Positions 6,974 through 14,667 of a stretch of DNA of 64,000 bases are shown here, in pieces (position 1 is the stretch's first letter; every line of letters starts with the position of its first letter). The notes beneath the pieces were generated by a model. That model worked only from the letters and a program-made list of their open reading frames with translations. It was not told the origin of the DNA and did not search any database. Location of the stretch: contig NZ_RYDL01000003.1 in NCBI RefSeq assembly GCF_003968755.1, positions 223,177-287,176 on the forward strand. Reading direction: 5' to 3'. The translations under genes and the position numbers were made by a program. Origin of the DNA: Flavobacterium sp. RSP15. Its GTDB lineage: Bacteria > Bacteroidota > Bacteroidia > Flavobacteriales > Flavobacteriaceae.

Positions 6974-8962
6974 ATGTTAGAAGAAAAGAATGATAACCTG
7001 CCTGAAGCAGACGGAAAATTAGACAAAAATACTATTGAATCTAATTCATTAGAATCAAACGTTTTAGCAACTCACGCCACTGATCCAACAAATGAACCCG
7101 AAGCTGCTGTTCCCGCCGAAGAGAATGTAATAGCGCCAGAAACAGCAAATACAACTGCGCTTCATGCCATTACACAAACAAATGCAGCTGAAAGTGAAGA
7201 CGAAACACTCAAAGAAAGTCACGATATTCCGATGCAGGATTATGATACCTTATCACTTGAAGTATTGGTCAACGAACTGAAAAATTTAGTTTCCAGCGAC
7301 AAAATTTTGACTTTTAAGCAGCATATTGAAGAAATTAAAAAAGCATTTTTAGCTAAATACAACCACCTCCTCGAAGAAAAAAAAGAAGAATTTCTAGCAG
7401 AAAATCAAGACCCTAACGAAGAATTTCAATATCATTCTCCGTTGAAATCTCAATTTGATACTTATTACTCTCTTTTTAGAGATACTAAAAATACCCATTT
7501 CAAGAGCTTGCAAACGAATCTAAAAACAAATTTAGAAAATCGTTTGGCCATTGTTGAGGAATTAAAAGAGTTGATTAACCCTCAGGAAAACATCAAAGAC
7601 ACCTTAAAACATTTTAATGATTTAAGAGAACGATGGAAAACTGCCGGGCCAATTCCGAAGGACAAATACAACCACGTGTGGAATAACTTCCATTTTCATG
7701 TGGAAAATTTCTATGATTATCTGCATTTAGACCGGGAAGCGAGAGATTTGGATTTCAAACACAACTTAGAACAAAAACAAAAAATTGTAGCGCGTGTTGA
7801 AGAATTGGTTACTGAAGCTGATATTAACAAAGCCTTCAGAGAACTACAGGATTTACATCGAATCTGGAAGGAGGATATTGGACCGGTATCTAGAGAACAT
7901 CGAGATGATATTTGGAATAAATTCAGTGATTTGACCAAGCAAATGCATGATAAACGAGAAGTTTTATTCGAAAATCAAAGAGGAACTGAACAAGAGAATT
8001 TAGAAAAGAAAAAAGAAATTATTGCTCAAATTGAAGTTTTGGCGACCGAGAAAGTGAATGCACATTCTCAATGGCTGGCTCAAATAGAAAAGGTAGAAGC
8101 CTTGAGAACTGCTTTCTTCTCTGCCGGAAAAGTGCCATCGGAGGTAAATGAGGATACTTGGGCCAGTTTTAAAACTGCTGTAAGAAATTTCAATTCTTTC
8201 AAAAATTCATTTTATAAAGACATTAAGAAAGACCAAAACGACAATTTAAGCAAGAAAACAGCTCTTGTAGCTAAAGCCAAAGAATTGCAGGAAAGCACTG
8301 ATTTTGATGCTACAACTCCTATCATGAAACAAATTCAGGATGAATGGAAACAAATAGGGCATGTACCAAGAAAATATTCGGATAAAATATGGAAAGAGTT
8401 TAAGGATGCCTGCAATCATTATTTTGACAAATTAAAAGAGCAAAAAAATGAGGAAAATGGGGAAGAAGTAGCCGCTTTTGATGCTAAAAAAACCTACTTG
8501 GAAACCTTAAGAGAGTTCCAATTGATCGGAGACCATAAAACAGATTTAGACTCCATAAAATTGCATATTGAAACCTGGAAAAACTTTGGTAAAGTACCGT
8601 TCACAAGAAGACATATTGAGGGAAAATTCAACAAAATACTGGATGCCCTTTTTGAAAAATTAAGTTTGAGTAAAAAAGACACTGATATGTTGCGTTTCTC
8701 AAACAGAATGGATCATTTGTCAGAAAGCCATGATACGCGCAAATTAGATAATGAAAAGATTTTTGTAATGCGTAAAATTGATGAAGTTCAAAATGAAATT
8801 TTTCAATTGGAAAATAACATTCAGTTTTTTACCAATACCAGAAATGCAAAAAAAGAAAATTCCATCGTATTAGAAGTTCGTAAAAACATTGCTATTCATA
8901 AAGAGAGTCTTGATGTTTGGAAAGAAAAACTCAAACAATTACGAAACTTAAAAACCGAATAA
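6974..8962 (+). CDS. DUF349 domain-containing protein
   Basis: The 662-aa soluble, highly charged protein has an acidic, Ala/Thr/Glu-rich low-complexity N-terminus (about 1-90). Several copies of the DUF349 unit follow from about 170 onward, recognisable by W-K-x-A/I-G-x-V/I-P followed by a tryptophan about 12 residues later (for example RERWKTAGPIPKDKYNHVW and EWKQIGHVPRKYSDKIW). The units are predicted to be helical. The biochemical function of DUF349 is not established. It is transcribed alone, with a terminator at 8987-9018. No signal peptide is visible. Confidence 0.9.
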   Translation: MLEEKNDNLPEADGKLDKNTIESNSLESNVLATHATDPTNEPEAAVPAEENVIAPETANTTALHAITQTNAAESEDETLKESHDIPMQDYDTLSLEVLVNELKNLVSSDKILTFKQHIEEIKKAFLAKYNHLLEEKKEEFLAENQDPNEEFQYHSPLKSQFDTYYSLFRDTKNTHFKSLQTNLKTNLENRLAIVEELKELINPQENIKDTLKHFNDLRERWKTAGPIPKDKYNHVWNNFHFHVENFYDYLHLDREARDLDFKHNLEQKQKIVARVEELVTEADINKAFRELQDLHRIWKEDIGPVSREHRDDIWNKFSDLTKQMHDKREVLFENQRGTEQENLEKKKEIIAQIEVLATEKVNAHSQWLAQIEKVEALRTAFFSAGKVPSEVNEDTWASFKTAVRNFNSFKNSFYKDIKKDQNDNLSKKTALVAKAKELQESTDFDATTPIMKQIQDEWKQIGHVPRKYSDKIWKEFKDACNHYFDKLKEQKNEENGEEVAAFDAKKTYLETLREFQLIGDHKTDLDSIKLHIETWKNFGKVPFTRRHIEGKFNKILDALFEKLSLSKKDTDMLRFSNRMDHLSESHDTRKLDNEKIFVMRKIDEVQNEIFQLENNIQFFTNTRNAKKENSIVLEVRKNIAIHKESLDVWKEKLKQLRNLKTE

Positions 8963-8986
8963 ATTTCAGCACATACTGGTGATCAA

Positions 8987-9018
8987 AACCTCGAGAATAA
9001 ACTGCTCGAGGTTTTTTT
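8987..9018 (+). terminator. Rho-independent terminator
   Basis: A 9-bp stem (AACCTCGAG at 8987-8995 with CTCGAGGTT at 9005-9013) is followed by seven T. It lies 24 bp after the DUF349 gene stop. Confidence 0.9.
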
Positions 9019-9110
9019 ATGGGGAGACACGACTTAGCTGATTTTAACATTTAACGTTCATTTATTAAAAAAAATTTCATAAAGTCAGTCTCCTTTTTTA
9101 TGTTTACAAA

Positions 9111-9458
9111 ATGAAATGGATTCAGAAAACTGTCTTTTTTATTGGCTTTTCAATAGCTCTGTTATTTGCTTTTAATGCAAATGCTATTTCATTGGATTCA
9201 ATTCAAACAGAAAAGTCACATTCATTCTTTTCTGCTGACAGCATTCATTCTTCAGCTTTTATTCAACCACAGGTACATACTGTATTTGCTTTACATGATC
9301 GTTCTATTGATCCTAACGTTAGTAATTTTTACGAAAATTACTTGGTAGCTGTTCCAAATTTTAAAGCCTCTAAGTACATTATTCATTTTGCAAAACAAGA
9401 CATCAACCGTTGTGAAATGGTTTCGCTCTTACTCTTTCCTTTTCATTTTTTCTGGTAA
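9111..9458 (+). CDS. Small exported hypothetical protein
   Basis: The 115-aa protein has a clear signal peptide (basic MKWIQK, a hydrophobic stretch VFFIGFSIALLFAF, then NANAIS for cleavage near residue 25). The remainder has no motif I recognise; the C-terminal LLLFPFHFFW is hydrophobic. The start is the only ATG before the signal peptide. The gene stands alone between a terminator and the next small membrane gene. The function is unknown. Confidence 0.6.
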   Translation: MKWIQKTVFFIGFSIALLFAFNANAISLDSIQTEKSHSFFSADSIHSSAFIQPQVHTVFALHDRSIDPNVSNFYENYLVAVPNFKASKYIIHFAKQDINRCEMVSLLLFPFHFFW

Positions 9459-9574
9459 TTTAAAGCACTGAAACCCTAATTAGAAGAATATATTTATCTT
9501 CTATTTTGAATTGATTCCTTTTTAGTTTTCAGTTCAATTAATCCTGCATTATAAATCTAAAAAAAATAAAAAAA

Positions 9575-10051
9575 ATGGATACATCCGTAACTATAATTGG
9601 CCTGGTACTAACGTTAATAATCGCCATCCCCATTTTCTATTCCATTCGGTATAGTTCACTAAATAAAACAAAAATTAAATCAATAAAACAGAAATTCAGT
9701 CAAAACAATCGCTTTAATTTTGAGTTAATGGAAACACAAAACAAAAAAGTATTGGCTTTAGACCAAAAAAACAAAGGGTTTCTTTTGATGGATTTTAATG
9801 CCAAAAAAGAAGTTGTTTCTTTTGTAGATTTAAATACAATTCAGTCCTGTAAACTGATTCCAACAACGGAGAATAACAGCGATACGATAGTAAAAATTGA
9901 ATTTCAATTTCATTACAAAGAAGGTGAAAAAACAGACACCATTCCATTTTACACAATTGAGAATGATCAAATAGGTCAGGTTTGTTTGCATGAAGATCAT
10001 CAAATAGCTAAAAAATGGATAAAAATGATTCAGGATTGCATTACTATTTAA
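9575..10051 (+). CDS. Single-pass membrane hypothetical protein
   Basis: The 158-aa protein has an N-terminal transmembrane helix (about residues 4-24, IIGLVLTLIIAIPIFYSI). A roughly 130-residue cytoplasmic domain rich in beta-strand-like alternation follows, with a VVSFVDLNTIQSCKLIP segment resembling PH-like or membrane-anchored regulatory domains of Bacteroidetes. No catalytic motif is visible. The start follows an A-rich leader at 9563-9574, common in this phylum, which uses weak Shine-Dalgarno signals. A terminator follows at 10071. Confidence 0.65.
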   Translation: MDTSVTIIGLVLTLIIAIPIFYSIRYSSLNKTKIKSIKQKFSQNNRFNFELMETQNKKVLALDQKNKGFLLMDFNAKKEVVSFVDLNTIQSCKLIPTTENNSDTIVKIEFQFHYKEGEKTDTIPFYTIENDQIGQVCLHEDHQIAKKWIKMIQDCITI

Positions 10052-10070
10052 AGAACAAATTTCTTTGTGA

Positions 10071-10096
10071 AGAGGCTTTTGAAGCCTCTTTTTTTT
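10071..10096 (+). terminator. Rho-independent terminator
   Basis: The 8-bp stem AGAGGCTT/AAGCCTCT (10071-10078 with 10082-10089) is followed by about eight T. It ends the transcript of the membrane protein gene at 9575-10051. Confidence 0.9.
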
Positions 10097-10115
10097 GTAA
10101 AAGTTTTTTTTCAAT

Positions 10116-10159
10116 ATGATAATTGTCATTTTAATATGTGAGCAGTCGCTTTACTTTTG
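10116..10159 (+). promoter_or_regulatory. Residual hemN promoter with an Fnr/FixK-like site
   Basis: ATGAT-AATT-GTCAT at 10116-10129 is a near-palindrome close to the Fnr/FixK box TTGAT-N4-ATCAA. A perfect -7 box TACTTTTG lies at 10152-10159. The box centre is about 41 bp upstream of the predicted transcription start, the class II activator position. The gene it served (hemN) and the adjacent Fnr-type regulator are both broken. Confidence 0.5.
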
Positions 10160-10181
10160 ACTAACTATAAATGATTTTGCC

Positions 10182-10353
10182 ATGAAAAATTCCTTAATAC
10201 AAAAATACAATGTTTCGGAACCAAAATACACCAGTTATCCTAATTAGGATGAAATGGATTTTTCAGAAGAAATTTTGAAGAAATCTTTCACAGAGAGCAA
10301 TCGTTCTGAAGGTATCAGTTTGCATATCCATTTGCCTTTTAATACCAAAGAAT
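10182..10353 (+). pseudogene. hemN: Remnant of oxygen-independent coproporphyrinogen III oxidase
   Basis: Translation from the ATG at 10182 gives MKNSLIQKYNVSEPKYTSYP, the typical HemN N-terminus, then a TAG stop at codon 22 (10245-10247). The same frame continues with FTESNRSEGISLHIHLPF, corresponding to the segment just before the radical-SAM CxxxCxxC motif of HemN. The sequence then jumps directly to the leader of the next gene. The radical-SAM cysteines and the rest of the roughly 450-aa enzyme are gone, so a deletion of more than 1 kb is inferred. HemN makes protoporphyrinogen IX under low oxygen; this copy cannot. Confidence 0.85.
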
Positions 10354-10887
10354 ATGAGCAAATGCGAACAATGTATCGTTAGAGAATTTAGCTCTTTAAA
10401 AACCTTAACAAAAGACGAATTACTAAAACTTTCTTATTGTAAAACCTCCCATAGTAGTAAAAAAGGAGCGGTTACATTTGAAGAGGGAGATAATGTAAAT
10501 GGTATTTACTATCTAAAAGATGGTATTTGTATTCCAAAATCAGAAGTGATGGGATGCTTTGGCAAGAACAATCAGTTTTCGATGAATGTGATGAAAAGCA
10601 TTTGCGGTGATCTAAAAGAAGCCGACGATCACATGGTGCATTTAGCCAAAAAAACAGTCAAGAGAAGATTAGCCGGGACGCTTCTCTATTTGCATGACAC
10701 CTTTGGGAAAAACGAAGATAACTCCTTAAAAGTACAACTTTAGAGAAATGAACTAGCCAGCATGATTGGAACAGCCATTGAAAGCTGTATCCGTTTACTT
10801 TCGGATTTAAAAAAACTAGGATTGATTGAATTATCCGGTAAAAAAATCGTTTTAAAAAGACATCAATTCACTCAAAAAATTAGCTAA
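10354..10887 (+). pseudogene. Crp/Fnr-family regulator, internally deleted and interrupted
   Basis: The protein begins MSKCEQCIVREFSSL and has an N-terminal effector domain with FEEGDNVNGIYYLKDG. It passes directly to PKSEVMGCF, lacking about 40-45 residues of the cyclic-nucleotide-binding fold seen in relatives. The dimer helix and TVKRRLAGTLLYLHDTFG are present. A TAG at 10741-10743 then cuts the helix-turn-helix domain, which continues in frame as NELASMIGTAIESCIRLLSDL to a TAA at 10885-10887. Relatives of this regulator adjoin hemN and control microaerobic genes. Only 129 codons are translatable before the stop, without the DNA-binding domain. Confidence 0.88.
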
Positions 10888-10902
10888 TTAATTCCATTTG
10901 CT

Positions 10903-12351
10903 TTACTCTTTCTTGTTCATTACAAAATAATACACCGGAATTCCTAACGCCACAATGCACAATCCCAATCCCGTATTGAAGGTATCATAAATCAGTAAAG
11001 TCAGACAAATGGCTGATGTCACCACAATATAAAGTGCGGGTACAACCGGATATCCAAACGCTTTATAAGGCCTATCGGCATTGGGTTCTTTTTTTCTAAG
11101 AATGAAAACTCCCAGAATAGTCAGGATATAAAACAACAATGACGCAAAAGTAGCATAGGTTAATAAGTCCCCAAATTTTCCTGAAATACAAAGCATACAA
11201 GCCCAAATGCATTGCACCCACAATGCTTTGGCCGGAACCTGGTTTTTATTCAGTTCTGTAGCCTGTTTAAAAAAAAGTCCGTCTTTTGCCATAGCAAAAA
11301 ATAATCGTCCTCCCGAAAGAATCAATCCGCTGTTGCATCCAAAAGTAGAAACCATAATCAATGCACCCATTACAAAAACGCCTACATTTCCCATAATCAT
11401 ACTTGCTGCGGCCGCTCCTACTCTATCATTACTGGCAAACATGATTCCGTTACTGGCAATATCAGCAGCGTTTGGAGCTCCCTGCATTGGCAATAAAGCC
11501 AAATACGCCAGATTTGCTAAAACATAAATAACAGTAACAATTAAGGTTCCAAGAAACAAACTACGGGGGATATTCTTTTTAGGTTCTTTAATTTCCCCTG
11601 CAATGAAAGTGACATTATTCCATGCATCACTAGAAAACAAGGAATTAATAATGGTAGCTCCTGCTGCTCCCAAAATAGCCATTCCTGCTAATTTTGTTAC
11701 TGTAATTGTTCCGTCAGGATTGACTACCGTTTTGCTGGCTTCCCACATAGTTGCGAAATTATTGGACAAAACATCCGTTTGCAGACCCACGTATAATCCT
11801 AAAATTATCAAGGCAAAAAGCGCTATTAATTTTGCCGAAGTAAAGAGCAACTGAACTGTTTTTCCGCTTTCTACTCCTTTGGTATTGATGTAGGTTAACA
11901 GGATTATACTAAAAATAGCCAATACTTTTTGATACGAAAAAATAAAATCAGTACCGACTGTAAAAAGAGTTTGATCTAAAACAGGAAAGAATATAGCGGT
12001 ATAATTCGCAAAAGTAACCGCTATAGCCGCAATAACTCCCGTTTGAATTACTGTAAAAACAGTCCAACCATACAGGAAAGAAACCAATCGCCCATAAGCG
12101 CGTTGAATATACACAAATTGTCCGCCCGCATTAGGCATCATTCCTGCCAATTCTCCATAACTCAATGCAGCGGCGACCGTGATTAATCCCGTTACCAACC
12201 AAATAACTAATAACCAGGCAGCAGAACCAATATCTCTTGCCATGGCTGATGTTACAATGAAAATTCCGGATCCTATCATAGAACCGGCAACTAAACTCGT
12301 GGCATCGATTAATCCTAAAGAACGTTTTAACTCGGTTTTAATTTCTGACAT
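10903..12351 (-). CDS. APC-family amino acid permease
   Basis: The 482-aa polytopic inner-membrane protein has about 12 predicted transmembrane helices. It starts SLGLIDATSLVAGSMIGSGIFIV, the conserved TM1 unwound Gly motif of the amino acid-polyamine-organocation superfamily. SYGELAGMMPNAGGQFVYIQRAYG (TM2-3) is the LAT/APC signature region. The substrate cannot be told from sequence alone. It faces the fnr remnant tail to tail and is separated by only 15 bp. It lies downstream of mazG on the same strand, with about 100 bp between. Confidence 0.92.
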   Translation of the reverse strand: MSEIKTELKRSLGLIDATSLVAGSMIGSGIFIVTSAMARDIGSAAWLLVIWLVTGLITVAAALSYGELAGMMPNAGGQFVYIQRAYGRLVSFLYGWTVFTVIQTGVIAAIAVTFANYTAIFFPVLDQTLFTVGTDFIFSYQKVLAIFSIILLTYINTKGVESGKTVQLLFTSAKLIALFALIILGLYVGLQTDVLSNNFATMWEASKTVVNPDGTITVTKLAGMAILGAAGATIINSLFSSDAWNNVTFIAGEIKEPKKNIPRSLFLGTLIVTVIYVLANLAYLALLPMQGAPNAADIASNGIMFASNDRVGAAAASMIMGNVGVFVMGALIMVSTFGCNSGLILSGGRLFFAMAKDGLFFKQATELNKNQVPAKALWVQCIWACMLCISGKFGDLLTYATFASLLFYILTILGVFILRKKEPNADRPYKAFGYPVVPALYIVVTSAICLTLLIYDTFNTGLGLCIVALGIPVYYFVMNKKE

Positions 12352-12391
12352 TGGTATTTTAATTGTTTATTGGATATTAAAAATCTGAACA

Positions 12392-12451
12392 CTATAATTT
12401 CTTCGCTTCTTCCCAAAATTGAGGTGTTTGGAAATCATAGATTTCCAATTC
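12392..12451 (-). repeat. In-frame duplicated tail of mazG beyond its stop codon
   Basis: Immediately after the mazG stop the same frame stays open for 19 codons and ends FQTPQFWEEAKKL-stop, echoing the mazG end MDVFWEEAKRLPNK-stop. The DNA TTTTGGGAAGAAGCGAAG is shared between the two ends. It is either a small duplication or evidence that the ancestral gene was longer and acquired a stop. Confidence 0.55.
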
Positions 12452-13234
12452 CTATTTGTTAGGAAGACGCTTCGCTTCTTCCCAAAAAACATCCATTTCA
12501 GCAAGTGTCATATCCATTAAAGGTTTTCCCAATTCTCCTGCTTTACTTTCCAAATATTGAAAGCGCTTGATAAATTTTTTATTGGTTCGTTCCAAAGCAT
12601 CTTCTGGATTTACATTTAAAAATCGGGCATAATTGATCATTGAAAATAAAACATCCCCAAATTCGGCTTCAATTTTATCCTGATCTCCTGCTTCAACCTC
12701 AACGTGTAATTCGTCTAATTCTTCTTGAACCTTATCCCAAACCTGATGCGATTCTTCCCAATCAAAACCCACTCCTTTTACTTTCTCCTGGATTCGGCTT
12801 GCTTTTACTAATGCGGGTAAACTTCTTGGAACACCTTCCAGAACGGACTTTCTGCCTTCTTTGAGTTTTAGTTTTTCCCAGTTTTGTTTCACTTCTTCCT
12901 CGTCTTTTACCACCACATCACTGTAAATATGGGGATGACGGTGAATTAGCTTTTCACAAATTTCATTACACACATCAGCAATGTCAAAATCGTTCGTCTC
13001 GCTTCCTATTTTGGCATAAAAAACAATATGCAACAACAAATCACCCAATTCTTTTTTGACTTCGTTCAAATCATTGTCTAAAATAGCATCGCCTAATTCA
13101 TAGGTTTCTTCAATGGTAAGATGGCGCAAGGTTTGCATAGTTTGCTTTTTGTCCCAAGGACATCTTTCACGCAAATCATCCATAATATCTAATACTCGTT
13201 CGAAAGCTTGCAGTTGGTTTTGTCTTGAATTCAT
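12452..13234 (-). CDS. mazG: Nucleoside triphosphate pyrophosphohydrolase MazG
   Basis: The 260-aa housecleaning enzyme hydrolyses (d)NTPs to NMP and pyrophosphate. Two MazG all-helical domains are visible. The first has the metal-binding pattern LTIEETYELGDAI...EVKKELGDLLLH (ExxE...ExxD type) around residues 40-75. The second has EEFGDVLFSM-type residues (EAEFGDVLFSMINYARF) around 185-205. CPWDKKQTMQTL near residue 25 is the family signature. The length is standard. The gene is preceded by the DUF5606 gene and its terminator, so it probably has its own promoter. Confidence 0.95.
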   Translation of the reverse strand: MNSRQNQLQAFERVLDIMDDLRERCPWDKKQTMQTLRHLTIEETYELGDAILDNDLNEVKKELGDLLLHIVFYAKIGSETNDFDIADVCNEICEKLIHRHPHIYSDVVVKDEEEVKQNWEKLKLKEGRKSVLEGVPRSLPALVKASRIQEKVKGVGFDWEESHQVWDKVQEELDELHVEVEAGDQDKIEAEFGDVLFSMINYARFLNVNPEDALERTNKKFIKRFQYLESKAGELGKPLMDMTLAEMDVFWEEAKRLPNK

Positions 13235-13262
13235 TAGGGATAGTTTTTGGTAAAAATAAAAA

Positions 13263-13294
13263 AATCCTGTTCAGAAAAACAACTGAACAGGATT
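13263..13294 (-). terminator. Terminator after the DUF5606 gene
   Basis: A 12-bp perfect stem, AATCCTGTTCAG/CTGAACAGGATT (13263-13274 with 13283-13294), is followed on the minus strand by a T-rich tract. It separates the DUF5606 gene from mazG. Confidence 0.85.
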
Positions 13295-13315
13295 AAATAG
13301 TATTTTAAAATATGA

Positions 13316-13798
13316 TTATTCTTTTTTAGCTTTTGCTTTTTTAGCAGGAGCGTTAACTTCCGCTACTGGAGTTTCTTCGGCTGAAACCTCTTCTGTCACT
13401 GCAGCAGCAGGAGCTTCATCAGTAACAAGTCCTTTTGCTTGAAGCATATTATACCAGTTCAGCACTTTTTTGATATCAGAAGGATATACTCTTTCTTCAT
13501 CATAATCAGGTAAAACTTCTTTGAAATAAGCCATCAATGTAGTGTTGTCTTCTTTATGGGATATTGCCGCACCTTTGCTTTCTTTATCAGCAATTTTTTG
13601 CATGATTTCAGCTAAAGGTTTTTCGCCTTCATAGGTATAAATTGAAATTTCCGATAGTAAGCTTACATTGCTTTTCAAGTTTACGGTGATTTTTTTTCCA
13701 TCCGCTAATGATTCTGCTACAAATCCGGTTCTTGTTTGCACTTTCAATACATATAAACCTGGTTTCCCAGAAATGGCTAATATTTTTTCTAAATTCAT
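13316..13798 (-). CDS. DUF5606 domain-containing protein
   Basis: The 160-aa protein has an N-terminal compact domain (MNLEKILAISGKPGLYVLKVQTR..., about residues 1-70) found almost only in Bacteroidetes. A helical part follows to about 125 and then an Ala/Glu/Lys-rich, low-complexity tail ending KAKAKKE, likely disordered. No catalytic motif is evident. It lies between def and mazG, a common arrangement in flavobacteria. It may be a nucleic-acid-associated or regulatory factor, but the role is unknown. Confidence 0.85.
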   Translation of the reverse strand: MNLEKILAISGKPGLYVLKVQTRTGFVAESLADGKKITVNLKSNVSLLSEISIYTYEGEKPLAEIMQKIADKESKGAAISHKEDNTTLMAYFKEVLPDYDEERVYPSDIKKVLNWYNMLQAKGLVTDEAPAAAVTEEVSAEETPVAEVNAPAKKAKAKKE

Positions 13799-13884
13799 GT
13801 TATTGTGGAATTATTATTAAGAATTTGACTTATTTATTTTTATTTGAAACCAAAAATCATACCAAGCGAAGTTAAAAAGCTGTT

Positions 13885-14472
13885 TTATCTTCCTTTTTTG
13901 GCAAAGAATTTCATTCGGTAGTCTTGGAATGTTTTTCCCTCTAAAATGTTTTTCAGTTTCTTTTGAATCAATCGTTTTTTTAATGACGAAATTTTATCGG
14001 TGAATAAAATTCCTTCAATATGATCGTATTCATGTTGGATTACTCTGGCGATTAATCCCTCAAAAACTTCGGTTTTCATTACAAAATCCTCTTCGCAATA
14101 CTCAATTGTAATGGTTGGATTTCTGTATACATCCTCTCTGACATCCGGAATACTCAGACAGCCTTCATTGAAACTCCATTCTTCACCTTCTTCTTTTATC
14201 ATTTTTGCATTGATAAAGGTTTTTTTGAATCCTTTTAATTCTTTTTGTTCTGCATCTTCTAATTCCTCATCGTCGCTAAAAGGAGTCGTGTCGATTACAA
14301 ATAAACGAAGCGCTAATCCTACTTGTGGCGCAGCAAGACCCACACCATAGGCATTATACATCGTTTCATACATATTGGCAATCGTTTCTTTCAAGTTTGG
14401 ATGTTCTGGTGAAAGAACTTCCCCTGTTTTTCTTAAAACTGGATCACCATATCCTATAATTGGTAAAATCAT
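13885..14472 (-). CDS. def: Peptide deformylase
   Basis: The 195-aa metallohydrolase removes the N-formyl group from nascent proteins. All three motifs are present: GVGLAAPQVG (motif 1), EGCLSIP with the metal-ligand cysteine (motif 2), and QHEYDHIEG with the HExxH metal-binding histidines and catalytic glutamate (motif 3). Full length, with start MILPIIGYGDPVLRK as in other Bacteroidetes. It is the first gene of a minus-strand group with the DUF5606 gene and mazG. Confidence 0.97.
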   Translation of the reverse strand: MILPIIGYGDPVLRKTGEVLSPEHPNLKETIANMYETMYNAYGVGLAAPQVGLALRLFVIDTTPFSDDEELEDAEQKELKGFKKTFINAKMIKEEGEEWSFNEGCLSIPDVREDVYRNPTITIEYCEEDFVMKTEVFEGLIARVIQHEYDHIEGILFTDKISSLKKRLIQKKLKNILEGKTFQDYRMKFFAKKGR

Positions 14473-14643
14473 TCGTGGTATATTAAATATTAGCTATTAA
14501 AATCGAAATAAGTTCTCTTTTAATTCAGTTTGCAAAAATAGTAAAAAAATAGCCAATGAATAATGCTCTAATGATAATTCATCACTATTTAAAATTTAGG
14601 TTAAAAGACCGATAGTATTCCCTTTAAAAATTCTTACAATCCT

Positions 14644-14651
14644 TACCTTTG
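14644..14651 (+). promoter_or_regulatory. -7 box of the FUSC-family gene
   Basis: TACCTTTG matches the Bacteroidetes consensus TAnnTTTG perfectly and lies 16 bp before the start codon, implying a very short leader. No convincing -33 TTTG was seen. Confidence 0.55.
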
Positions 14652-14667
14652 CAAGCAATGCAATTGT

